DNA of 64,000 nucleotides from JBFONV01 sp040779335 (lineage in GTDB: Bacteria; Pseudomonadota; Gammaproteobacteria; Enterobacterales; Alteromonadaceae). Below, piece by piece: positions 34,615 to 43,309 of the stretch. The stretch is from NCBI GenBank assembly GCA_040779335.1, contig JBFONV010000007.1, forward strand, positions 124,001 through 188,000, written 5' to 3'. The translations under genes and the position numbers were made by a program. Within the stretch, counting starts at the first letter, position 1. Each line of letters starts with the position of its first letter. The notes under the pieces are model-generated. The model searched no databases. It saw only the letters and a list, made by a program, of their open reading frames with translations, and was not told the origin of the DNA.

Positions 34615-36329
34615 GTTTTGATATATGTATTGTAGGTAGTGGCGCAGGAGCATCGCCTGTGGCGTACACCTTAGCAAAGGCGGGAGCTAAGGTTTTGGTG
34701 TTAGAAAAAGGCCCTTGGTTAACAGAAAAAGAGTTTTATAAAGATGAACTCGCTATTAGTTTACGTGATGCGTACAACCCCAAATTAACCGATGAACAAC
34801 ACGTTATTGAAGAGCAATACGAGAGCGAAGACGGCACTGACTATTGGCAAGGGCAAGCAACCAGTGATTCTGGTTGGAGCTTTTGGAATGGCACCGTTGT
34901 TGGTGGCTCATCTAATTTCATGAGTGGCTATTTTCATCGCTTAAAACCGATAGACTTTCGATTGAAATCTGAATTTGGAGAAATACCCGGAGCAAACGTT
35001 GCAGATTGGCCGATCACCTATGAAGAACTTGAGCCTTATTATGCAATGGTGGAACGAGAAGTTGGTGTATCAGGTCGTGTCGTTCAGCATCCTCATCAAG
35101 AACCAAGATCGGGCGATTTTCCTTATCCTCCACTTGCAGAACATGCGGTTTCAACCTGGATAGATAGTGCGGCACAAGATATAGGTTATCACACTATTCC
35201 AGTGCCAAGAGCCGTATTGTCACAACCAGCCATGGGTCGACGAAGCTGCGAATATTCGGGTTACTGCAGTAGCTATGGTTGTTCATCTGGGGCAAAAGGG
35301 AGCGGCCGAGCGGCACTATTAAATCATGCAGTAGCGACCGGAAACTGCATTATTAAGCCTGAATCGAAGGTATATAAAATTGACACCAACTCCAACGGTG
35401 AAATTATCGGTGTACTTTATTACGATAAAAAAGGGCGCAAGCAAACTGCGGTAGCCAAAACCTATGTAGTGGCATGTCAGGCAGTAGAAACCTCGCGTTT
35501 ATTATTAGCCTCAGTGGGAGAAAAATTCCCTAATGGTATAGCAAATAATAATGGTCAAGTGGGTAAAAATTTAGTCTTTAGTGCTGGCGGCACAGGGCAA
35601 GGTGATTTCTATTTTAATGACTTACCTAAAGACAAAAAAGAGGAAATAAAGCAAGTGGGGCCGTTTATTAATCGCGCCTTGCAAGATTGGTATCAAATTG
35701 ATGACGAATCTTTTGAAGGCGCCAATAAACAGGGTAAAGCGAAAGGCGGCACCATAGATTTTCTTTTCCACCAAAACCCAATTGCACGTGCCCAAGGTAC
35801 TCAAAGAGATAATGACGATAATCTCATTTGGGGCGAACAACTTAAACAAAGTATGCTGACAGAATTTACTACCTATAAAACACTTAGATTTGAAGTGTTT
35901 AATGATTGGTTACCCAATGATAATTGTTATGTCAGCTTAGATGATGAGGTTACTGATAAATGGGGAGAATCGGTCGCTAAAGTTAGAATAGGCTATCATG
36001 ATCACGATTTGAAAGTCGGTGAATACCTTTCTAAAAAGGCGGAAAAATTGCTCGATGCGATGGGCGCAAAAAATGTTTCGTCATCTGTGAGTGGCTATCC
36101 ACCGACAAATCTAATGGCGGGTGGTTGCCGATTTGGCAATGATCCAAAAACATCGGTGCTTAATAAATATTGTCAGGCCCACGGCATAGACAATCTATAC
36201 GTAACCGACGGCTCCTTTATGCCAACAGGTGGCAGTGTTCCTTATACCTTTACTATTTACGCTAATGCGTTTCGCGTTGCTGATCACATTAAAGAAAAAT
36301 GGCAGAAACAACAAGGTGATACCATTTAG
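34611..36329 (+). CDS. GMC family oxidoreductase
   Basis: 572-aa FAD-dependent dehydrogenase of the glucose-methanol-choline family. The N-terminal nucleotide-binding motif GSGAGASPVAYTLAKAGAKV, the GGSSNFMSG signature and the C-terminal GMC box (NLYVTDGSFMPTGGSVPYTF, residues about 525-545) are intact. There is no own signal peptide, consistent with hitch-hiking export on the Tat subunit encoded immediately upstream. The substrate (sugar, alcohol or aldehyde) is not visible. The operon has no cytochrome subunit, so the electron acceptor is unknown; the thioredoxin-like protein may be the partner. Confidence 0.88.
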   Translation: MSFDICIVGSGAGASPVAYTLAKAGAKVLVLEKGPWLTEKEFYKDELAISLRDAYNPKLTDEQHVIEEQYESEDGTDYWQGQATSDSGWSFWNGTVVGGSSNFMSGYFHRLKPIDFRLKSEFGEIPGANVADWPITYEELEPYYAMVEREVGVSGRVVQHPHQEPRSGDFPYPPLAEHAVSTWIDSAAQDIGYHTIPVPRAVLSQPAMGRRSCEYSGYCSSYGCSSGAKGSGRAALLNHAVATGNCIIKPESKVYKIDTNSNGEIIGVLYYDKKGRKQTAVAKTYVVACQAVETSRLLLASVGEKFPNGIANNNGQVGKNLVFSAGGTGQGDFYFNDLPKDKKEEIKQVGPFINRALQDWYQIDDESFEGANKQGKAKGGTIDFLFHQNPIARAQGTQRDNDDNLIWGEQLKQSMLTEFTTYKTLRFEVFNDWLPNDNCYVSLDDEVTDKWGESVAKVRIGYHDHDLKVGEYLSKKAEKLLDAMGAKNVSSSVSGYPPTNLMAGGCRFGNDPKTSVLNKYCQAHGIDNLYVTDGSFMPTGGSVPYTFTIYANAFRVADHIKEKWQKQQGDTI

Positions 36330-36377
36330 TGTTAAATGTATAACACCAAATGGTTGACACAAGGATGTGTCCATTTG
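36329..36377 (+). other. Two tandem hairpins after the GMC gene
   Basis: GTGTTA/TAACAC (36329-36346, 6-nt loop) is followed at once by CAAATG...GACACA/TGTGTC...CATTTG (36347-36377, 4-nt loop with a small bulge). The region between the GMC gene and yicC is 155 bp. A terminator role is possible although neither hairpin ends in a T-run. Confidence 0.45.
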
Positions 36378-36484
36378 AAGTTTATCCCTCGGTAAATTAT
36401 GTCGTTTATCTGCACGGAACTGGATAGATACATAGCGCTCAGGCATAATCAGCATAATTAGGAAAATAACATAAAGGTTTAAAC

Positions 36485-37348
36485 ATGATCCATAGTATGA
36501 CTGCTTTTGCTCGAAATGAAGTGAAAGGCGATTGGGGTAACGCTGTATGGGAAATTCGTAGCGTTAATCAACGATTTCTAGAAACTTATTTTCGCTTACC
36601 CGAGCAGTTTCGTGGTATTGAACCAGTGTTACGAGAGCGTTTTCGCAAGCAATTAAATCGCGGTAAAGTAGAATGTAATTTGCGTTTTAATGCCAATCCG
36701 GCTGCTAAAAGCAACTTAACCATCAATGAAAAATTAGCGGAACAATTGATTGAGCATGCTAATGCCATTTGCTCTCGGGCAAATAACGCCACAATAAACC
36801 CAGTTGAAATTATGCGCTGGCCTGGCGTGATGGAAGCCGAAGAAGCTGACATGGATGCCGTGCAAGCAGAAATATTAGCGGGTTTTGACGCTGCGCTTAA
36901 AGATTTTATCGTAGCAAGAGCCGATGAAGGGGCAAACCTTAAAGCGTTAATTGAACAACGCTTAGACGGTATAGTGGCTGAAGCGGAAAAAGTTAAAGCG
37001 CATATGCCCGAAATTATCCAATGGCAGCGCACTCGAATTACCGATAAATTTGCTGAAGCAAATATTGAATTAGAGTCCTCTCGCGTTGAACAAGAATTAG
37101 TAATGTTAGCGCAAAAAATGGATGTTGATGAAGAAATTGATCGCCTATTCAGTCACGTAAAAGAAACCAAAAGTATTCTAAAAAAAGGTGGCGCTCAAGG
37201 CCGACGCCTTGATTTTATGATGCAAGAATTTAATCGTGAAGCAAATACTTTGGGTTCAAAATCAATCAATGCAGAAATCACCAACTCTGCCGTAGAGCTT
37301 AAAGTACTAATTGAACAGATGAGAGAGCAGATCCAAAATATCGAATAA
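36485..37348 (+). CDS. yicC: YicC family endoribonuclease-like protein
   Basis: 287-aa protein with the YicC N-terminus (MIHSMTAFARNEVKGDWGNA) and C-terminus (RRLDFMMQEFNREANTLGSK, ending MREQIQNIE). YicC is reported as a stress-related endoribonuclease. Its 3' end is a known insertion site of mobile islands: the sequence from here rightward no longer follows the usual yicC-gmk order and starts with an integrase. The open reading frame itself is intact to its normal last residues, so integration preserved the protein. Confidence 0.95.
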   Translation: MIHSMTAFARNEVKGDWGNAVWEIRSVNQRFLETYFRLPEQFRGIEPVLRERFRKQLNRGKVECNLRFNANPAAKSNLTINEKLAEQLIEHANAICSRANNATINPVEIMRWPGVMEAEEADMDAVQAEILAGFDAALKDFIVARADEGANLKALIEQRLDGIVAEAEKVKAHMPEIIQWQRTRITDKFAEANIELESSRVEQELVMLAQKMDVDEEIDRLFSHVKETKSILKKGGAQGRRLDFMMQEFNREANTLGSKSINAEITNSAVELKVLIEQMREQIQNIE

Positions 37349-37545
37349 TACTCGTAAAAATGCACTTTTGCTCACAATGTGTTGAATTATAACAAATATT
37401 TAGAGGTTAGTAGTTCGCACTCATCCATAGGTACCCACCGAAATCCGTGGCGTAATGGTGGGTTATTTGGTGGGTGTTAGGGTGTTTACAATATATGTAG
37501 TGGTGGGTAAACTCAATCTTAAGTGATAAAAGGCTTGAGAGAACT
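37349..37545. other. Left end of island (attL region) between yicC and int
   Basis: The yicC 3' end presumably holds the attL core. The 197-bp gap carries four copies of an 8-bp motif: GGTGGGTT 37457-37464, GGTGGGTG 37469-37476, GGTGGGTA 37502-37509 and the inverted TACCCACC at 37432-37439. Such clustered repeats beside an integrase gene are typical of arm-type integrase-binding sites. The right end (attR) would repeat the yicC tail and is not found in the window. Confidence 0.55.
37432..37509. repeat. Four GGTGGGT repeats, candidate integrase arm sites
   Basis: Three direct copies of GGTGGGT and one inverted copy lie within 78 bp upstream of int. Spacing between the direct copies is 12 and 33 bp. 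They have no counterpart near the other recombinase gene in the island (55408). Confidence 0.55.
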
Positions 37546-38772
37546 ATGAGTACGAAAGACAAACTGTCAGCAAAGGAAATTGAATCGAAAGCCAAAAAAG
37601 GGGAAACAGGCCGTTACGCTGATGGCGGCGGATTATATTTCGTAGTTCCTAAGTCTGGCTCCCCATATTGGATGCTTCGTTACACTTCTAATAAAAAGCG
37701 CAAAGAGATGACCCTAGCCAAGTACTCAGATCTTGGCTTGGCTGATGCTAGGTATGAAGCGGCATCAAAAATGAAACAACTTAGAGATGGTTTAGACCCA
37801 CTTCTCGCTAGAAAGCGTGCTGAGCAAGAAAGCATTAAAACAGTAGATGATCTATTCGAAGACTGGTACCCGACGCTTGAAGCTAGGCTGAAGCACCCTA
37901 AAATCCCGAAACGAATATATACCAACGATATTGCACCGCATATTGGTGAGTTCAAACTTGATCAAGTTACCGCTAGAGATATTCGTACGGCGATAGAAGC
38001 TATTAAAACTTCTGATAGATTAGCGATCGCAAATGATGCTCTTGGCTATTGTAAGCAATTATTCAATCACGGCATAAAACTCGATTTACTCCCCTATAAT
38101 CCTGCAGCTGCTTTTACCTTCAAAGATGCTGGCGGAGTAGAAAAGAGTAGAGATAGAGCTTTAAGTGAAGAAGAACTTAAGCAATTTTTTGCCACAGCAA
38201 AGAAACATAGTTATAGCTTTAGCCATGATAACTATCTCGCATGTCTATTGTTAGTTTGTTTAGGTGTTCGTAAGTCTGAATTGTGTGAAGCCAAATGGGA
38301 AGAATTTGATCTCGAGGAGGCTATATGGGAACTTCCTGCCGAAAGAAGTAAAACTGGTGTAGGCTTTACTATCCCTCTAGCGCCAGAAGCACTACACTGG
38401 CTCAATGAATTGAAGGTGTTTGCATGTGATTCTGAATATGTGTTTCCAAGCAGGCGAGCTAGCAAAAAACCTCATATGGGCGCTGATACCCTAAATAGAG
38501 CTATTACAAAATTATTTGGGCATGAAGCTGGTAAGAAAAAACAGCCTCCTAACCTAATGGGAAACATGCTTCATTTTACTGTTCATGATCTGCGTCGAAC
38601 TTGTCGAACATTATTAGCTCAGCAAGGCACACCTGGTCATGTTGCTGAGCGTTGCCTTAACCACAAGTTAAAAGGTGTAGAGGGAATTTATAACAAACAT
38701 GATTATCTCGATGAGCGAAGAGAAGCGCTTTCAAAGCTAGCATTAAAAATTAGTAGCTTGAGCAGTTCCTGA
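37546..38772 (+). CDS. int: Tyrosine-type integrase of the island
   Basis: 408-aa site-specific recombinase of the P4-like class, with an N-terminal DUF4102-type arm-binding domain (YADGGGLYFVVPKSG), a SAM-like core-binding domain and a complete catalytic domain: Arg in LGVRKSELCEAKW, H-x-x-R in HDLRRTCR, LNH region, and the Tyr nucleophile in GIYNKHDYLDERREAL. It lies 197 bp from yicC, pointing inward, as expected for the integrase that created this insertion. Full length and intact. Confidence 0.95.
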   Translation: MSTKDKLSAKEIESKAKKGETGRYADGGGLYFVVPKSGSPYWMLRYTSNKKRKEMTLAKYSDLGLADARYEAASKMKQLRDGLDPLLARKRAEQESIKTVDDLFEDWYPTLEARLKHPKIPKRIYTNDIAPHIGEFKLDQVTARDIRTAIEAIKTSDRLAIANDALGYCKQLFNHGIKLDLLPYNPAAAFTFKDAGGVEKSRDRALSEEELKQFFATAKKHSYSFSHDNYLACLLLVCLGVRKSELCEAKWEEFDLEEAIWELPAERSKTGVGFTIPLAPEALHWLNELKVFACDSEYVFPSRRASKKPHMGADTLNRAITKLFGHEAGKKKQPPNLMGNMLHFTVHDLRRTCRTLLAQQGTPGHVAERCLNHKLKGVEGIYNKHDYLDERREALSKLALKISSLSSS

Positions 38773-38882
38773 GAAAATTGAATCAAGTTGCTTTGTGCAG
38801 ACCTGAATCTAAAAACAATAAATGTAAGCTAAATGCAAAGGTAATAACATTTTAGCCATAGGAATTTCGATAAGGAAAAAAA

Positions 38883-41800
38883 ATGAGTGACAAGGTAAAG
38901 TCAATAGAAAATTATGTACAACACTTCTCAACAAGAATTCCTTGGAAAGATAATGATTACACAGGTCGAATTGATAATAATCCTAAATATAACGTAGCAG
39001 CTCAAGTCATTTCTAATATTGCCGCATCTCGCGATCTAGATTTTGAACAAAAAAACAAAGGAGCGAGTTATAAGTTAGTTGGAAGTGAAAAAATGCAAAG
39101 CTGGATTACTGAAAATGCTGCATTTATGAGTGAAAACAAACTTTCTCTTCGCATGAACCACCCTTATAAGAAAGGTAATGAGAAGTTTAAGCACTTTGAA
39201 GAAACCACTTTCGAACTAAAACCATATTCATTCTTATTGCGCCCATTTTCATGGACCTTAAAAGAAAGTGCATGTGAAAAACAAAAACATTATAACTTTT
39301 ACTTTGACCGAGATAAAACTGAACAGATGCTGAACTGGTCAAGTGCATGGGTATCACATGGTGAGTCGCAAAAGGGTATCTTTGAGTATTTTTTTTCAGG
39401 TGTTAAGCCTAATCAATCGTTAATATTTCCATATTATAAACAAGTTCCATTTATCGAGGATCATCGACGAGTTATTGCTGGTATAGGCAATTTAATCTCT
39501 AATATTGAAATTACTGAATATGTAACCAATGGAACTAGCGATGAGAAAAACTATATTTGGGAAACGAATGCTGCTCATTCAATAAGAGTTGGTGGAAAAG
39601 AAGGCTTTTTAATGCCTTATCATGAAATTTCTGAATACGTGAAAAGCCACCCTGACTTTGATGTTTCAACAGTCATTCTGTTTGAACCCTCTGGTTTTAG
39701 ATCTGAATTCTCATACACCGCAGAATGGGTTAGCTTTGATGCAGCTATAGATGTTCTAAATCAAGCAAAAAGCGTATTAATAAATATAGCTAAACTTAAC
39801 CTAAAAACTGCTAATCAAGAATGGGTTAATACTCACCTTGAATACATTGATAAACAGTTAAAAAGAACTTGGAATCAAAGGGGGATTTTTCCTGGTTTAG
39901 GAGCAATGCTGTCAGCTTTTGGAGTACGTTATGGTTATGACGTTTCTCGTTATATTGACACATCTAAAAACGATTTGGTCTCAGAGTTGGAATTGTACTT
40001 TTCTGGAGAGAAAGAAACTGAAAATGAGAAACTTGATGATAGCTTGGCCGAAAAAGAAGATGAGTTTTTTGGGTTACTACAAGATGACAATAAAACAAAG
40101 CTATTTGAATTATTATCGAGAATAAACCTATCAATTGAACAATCTCAATATGTATGGAGTACACATAAAGATAATGCTCTAAAGATCATTGATAACCCTT
40201 ACCTTTTATTTGAACTAAGTAGGTATGAAAAAGAAGAACATCAAATTTCTATCGCCCAAATAGATAATGCCCTTTTTGTTAACTCTTTAGTAGAAAATAA
40301 TCATCCAATTATCAAGCCCTCTAAGATGAGAACAAAGAGCGATAAGCGTAGGTTTAGAGCTATGATGATCTTTGTTTTGATGGATGCTAAAAATAAAGGG
40401 CATACATTGCTTAGCTATGATCAGATTGTTAATAAGATTAACGAACTTCCTTTGGATTCTAAAACTGATTTTCAGACAGAAAAAATTGAAGGTATTCTTG
40501 AGTTCTTACAAGAGGGGGATTTATTCATCAATAGATCCAACCAGTACGTTAAATTAAGTGAGTATCAAGACTATAAAAAACTGGTAACAGAGATTATTAA
40601 AAGCCGCCTTAATGCTTCCTTGCCAGGTCGGCAAGACTGGAAAAATATTATTGACGAAAAGTTTGGTGATATTAATGAGAATTATGCAGAAAAGGACAAG
40701 CAAGCTAGAAACGAAAAAGCTATAGCTTTAAAGAAGTTAGAGTTATCAAAAATATCAGTGCTATTAGGGAGAGCTGGAACGGGAAAAACTTCAGCATTAG
40801 GGATTTTTGCTTCTTCACAGGATATTAAAGCAGGGGGAGTGTTAGCAATCACTCCAACAGGAAAAGCTCGAGTTCAGCTCGAAAACTCACTTAAAAATAG
40901 TGCTGTTAAAGCCGAATTTATGACGGCTGCCCAATTTTTGATTCGTTCTAAAGGGTTTAGCTGGAATACAATGAATTATAAGTTGCCAAGCGAACCTAGT
41001 TCTAGCGTTGCTAAAACAGTAATTATTGATGAAAGCTCGATGCTTACTGAAGATATGTTTGCTGGCATACTGAAGCTTGTCGACCCTCATGCCGAAAGAA
41101 TTATTTTTGTCGGAGATCCAAATCAACTCCCCCCAATAGGGGCCGGACGTCCATTCGTAGATTTAATCAATTATTTTGAAAATAATCATCTTGATAGAGT
41201 TGCGATATTAGAAACCGAGATGAGACAAGGAATTGGAGGAGATGATTTATCATTTGCTCAGATATTTTCAAATACAGGCTCACTCGATAAAGATGTCATT
41301 CATCGTATTCAAAACAAGCTCACTGATCATCGTCTCAAGTATGTTAAATTTTCCGATTTAGACGAATTAGAAGAGAAGCTATTTGAGGAGCTAGTTGAAA
41401 TATCTGGTATGGATAATAAGGATGATTTTGAAGGGTTTGATAGGAGCTTAGGAGCTGAAAAAAATGGTAAATATACGAATTTTAATACAGGGAAACACAT
41501 AGAAGACTGGCAAATCTTATCTCCTACAAAGTTTATTGGTGCTGGTAGTTATTATTTGAACAACCAGATACATCAACAATATAGACAATCTACAGTTGAA
41601 AGCTGGCAACAATGGAAACGGAAAAATAAATACGAACCACAGTCAGTTCAAAATATAGTTGTAGGTGATAAAGTTATATCAAATAGAAATGAAAAGCGCA
41701 GTGCCTGGGATAAAACAACAGAATATATAGCAAATGGGGAACTTGGAATATTAAGTAGAGCTAATAAAACCGGGAAATACCCTGCTTCATACAATTTTAT

Positions 41801-42521
41801 GTTTGGCTCATTTGAAGGAAAGCTTTTTTCATATAGCAGCACTGATTTTGGTGGCGATAACAGCGACTCTAAATTGGAATTAGCTTATGCTCTCACGGTT
41901 CACAAATCACAAGGCTCAAGCTTTGGAAAAACCATAATAGTGATCTATGGTAAAAGCTCATTAATATCTAAAGAGCTTTTATACACAGCCTTCTCTCGTC
42001 AAAGAGAAAATCTAATCGTTTTATGTGACTTGTCTGTAGAGGAGCTCGTACAGTATGCACATGACTGGCATTCAGATACCAAACAACGATATACCGACTT
42101 ATTTGAAATCCCTAATATCGTTGAAATTGAGTCAAACAATCAGAAACGCTACTTTGAAAATAGGTTAATTCACAAAACAATTCGCGGTGAAATGGTCAGA
42201 TCTAAATCTGAGGTAATTGTAGCTAACATCTTGGATAAGTTAGGAGTTGAATATAACTACGAGGAACCATTGGCTATTGGGAATAAAGTTTATAGGCCTG
42301 ACTTCACCTTACGCTATCAGGGCAAGACAGTTTATTTAGAGCACTTAGGAATGTTAGGTCAACAGTCATATAAAGATCGTTGGGATAAAAAGAAATCTGT
42401 GTATGAAAATGCAGGTATATCAGAATTTGTAGGAAACTTGATAATAACTAATGATGGAATGGATGGTAGTTTAGATGCATCAAGAATCCAAAATAAAATT
42501 CAACAATGGATGAACAGCTAA
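38883..42521 (+). CDS. SF1 (RecD-like) helicase with C-terminal PD-(D/E)XK-like nuclease
   Basis: 1212-aa protein. Residues 1-600 have no motif I recognise. A P-loop lies at about 629-636 (LLGRAGTGKTSALG), followed by an ITPTGKA motif, Walker B VIIDESSM at about 713, FVGDPNQLPPIG and, towards the end, TVHKSQGSSFGKTI with LYTAFSRQRENLIVL: the set of a RecD/UvrD-type superfamily 1 helicase. The last 130 residues carry RSKSEVIVANIL, YRPDFTL (Asp near 1137) and VYLEHLGMLGQ (Glu near 1152), a restriction-endonuclease-like core, with K residues in DRWDKKKSVY. It stands alone, 110 bp after int. Helicase-nuclease fusions in island hotspots are often anti-phage; that role is inferred. Confidence 0.8.
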   Translation: MSDKVKSIENYVQHFSTRIPWKDNDYTGRIDNNPKYNVAAQVISNIAASRDLDFEQKNKGASYKLVGSEKMQSWITENAAFMSENKLSLRMNHPYKKGNEKFKHFEETTFELKPYSFLLRPFSWTLKESACEKQKHYNFYFDRDKTEQMLNWSSAWVSHGESQKGIFEYFFSGVKPNQSLIFPYYKQVPFIEDHRRVIAGIGNLISNIEITEYVTNGTSDEKNYIWETNAAHSIRVGGKEGFLMPYHEISEYVKSHPDFDVSTVILFEPSGFRSEFSYTAEWVSFDAAIDVLNQAKSVLINIAKLNLKTANQEWVNTHLEYIDKQLKRTWNQRGIFPGLGAMLSAFGVRYGYDVSRYIDTSKNDLVSELELYFSGEKETENEKLDDSLAEKEDEFFGLLQDDNKTKLFELLSRINLSIEQSQYVWSTHKDNALKIIDNPYLLFELSRYEKEEHQISIAQIDNALFVNSLVENNHPIIKPSKMRTKSDKRRFRAMMIFVLMDAKNKGHTLLSYDQIVNKINELPLDSKTDFQTEKIEGILEFLQEGDLFINRSNQYVKLSEYQDYKKLVTEIIKSRLNASLPGRQDWKNIIDEKFGDINENYAEKDKQARNEKAIALKKLELSKISVLLGRAGTGKTSALGIFASSQDIKAGGVLAITPTGKARVQLENSLKNSAVKAEFMTAAQFLIRSKGFSWNTMNYKLPSEPSSSVAKTVIIDESSMLTEDMFAGILKLVDPHAERIIFVGDPNQLPPIGAGRPFVDLINYFENNHLDRVAILETEMRQGIGGDDLSFAQIFSNTGSLDKDVIHRIQNKLTDHRLKYVKFSDLDELEEKLFEELVEISGMDNKDDFEGFDRSLGAEKNGKYTNFNTGKHIEDWQILSPTKFIGAGSYYLNNQIHQQYRQSTVESWQQWKRKNKYEPQSVQNIVVGDKVISNRNEKRSAWDKTTEYIANGELGILSRANKTGKYPASYNFMFGSFEGKLFSYSSTDFGGDNSDSKLELAYALTVHKSQGSSFGKTIIVIYGKSSLISKELLYTAFSRQRENLIVLCDLSVEELVQYAHDWHSDTKQRYTDLFEIPNIVEIESNNQKRYFENRLIHKTIRGEMVRSKSEVIVANILDKLGVEYNYEEPLAIGNKVYRPDFTLRYQGKTVYLEHLGMLGQQSYKDRWDKKKSVYENAGISEFVGNLIITNDGMDGSLDASRIQNKIQQWMNS

Positions 42522-42620
42522 TCCATCTTTACAAGTCGTTTGCTAAGTTGTGAGTTATAAATACCTTGTATCAATGCGGGGATGAATTAGTTGTAGTATG
42601 GCAATTGTTATTTTCTTGCT

Positions 42621-43301
42621 CTACAAATCCATCCCGGCACCATTATGTTTTAACCATGAAACTTGTTTTCGATAGTCCGGTAAAATCTTATCTACAACGT
42701 TCCAAAAAGCAGCGTTATGATTTTGATGTAGTCGATGAGCCAATTCATGAACAACAATGTAATCCAAAACTACAAGTGGCGCCATTAAACAACGCCAATG
42801 GAAATTTAAATCACCTTGTGGTGAACATGAAGCCCAATGATGTTGAAGTTCCATAACTCGAACTTGACGATAATCAACACCTAACTTTGGAGCGAAATAT
42901 TCGACTCTTTTACTGATCCTTGGCAAGCCTTTGGTACGATAGAAGTGCTTAAATAGCTTGCTGCCATGCTCCGCTTTATCGCGACGCATCAGGAAGTATC
43001 CACTTTTTAGTATTAGATCTTCTTTTTGTTCCTCTACCAGCTTAAGTCGATAATTGCTTCCTAAATACAGAAAGCCTTCACCGCTAACAAATTCTCTCTC
43101 AACTCTTGTTCTATTTAGATCTTCCCATTCGGCTAAGTTTCTGTATATCCAAGTTCTCTTTTCTTCAATAATGCTTTCGATTTTTTCAATAGCATAGAGC
43201 TCAGGTGCAAGCACGCTTACGCTGCCATCACGTTCAATCAAAATGCTAGTAGTTTTTCGCCTATTTTGCTTTAGGTTGTACTTGATATCTTTATATTGCA
43301 T
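42621..43301 (-). CDS. YgjP/DUF45-type metallopeptidase in the type I R-M operon
   Basis: 226-aa protein with the M48-like zinc motif H-E-L-A-H (VVHELAHRLHQNHN) and the family pattern HHWASCSPQGDLNFHWRCL. Such proteins are frequent accessory genes of type I restriction operons, where they may process HsdR or cleave phage proteins; no biochemical role is proven. It starts 8 bp after the hsdR stop (ATG at 43301 preferred over TTG at 43304), so it is the last operon gene. Confidence 0.87.
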   Translation of the reverse strand: MQYKDIKYNLKQNRRKTTSILIERDGSVSVLAPELYAIEKIESIIEEKRTWIYRNLAEWEDLNRTRVEREFVSGEGFLYLGSNYRLKLVEEQKEDLILKSGYFLMRRDKAEHGSKLFKHFYRTKGLPRISKRVEYFAPKLGVDYRQVRVMELQHHWASCSPQGDLNFHWRCLMAPLVVLDYIVVHELAHRLHQNHNAAFWNVVDKILPDYRKQVSWLKHNGAGMDL

Positions 43302-43309
43302 CAAATTAT

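Noticed and set aside
38883..42521. Conjugative relaxase (TraA/TraI) identity for the helicase gene
   Set aside because: No relaxase HUH motif or N-terminal MobA/TraI pattern is visible; the nuclease-like domain is at the C-terminus.
42566..42856. 96-codon plus-strand frame between the helicase and the metallopeptidase genes
   Set aside because: Most of it is antisense to the metallopeptidase gene and it has no family features.
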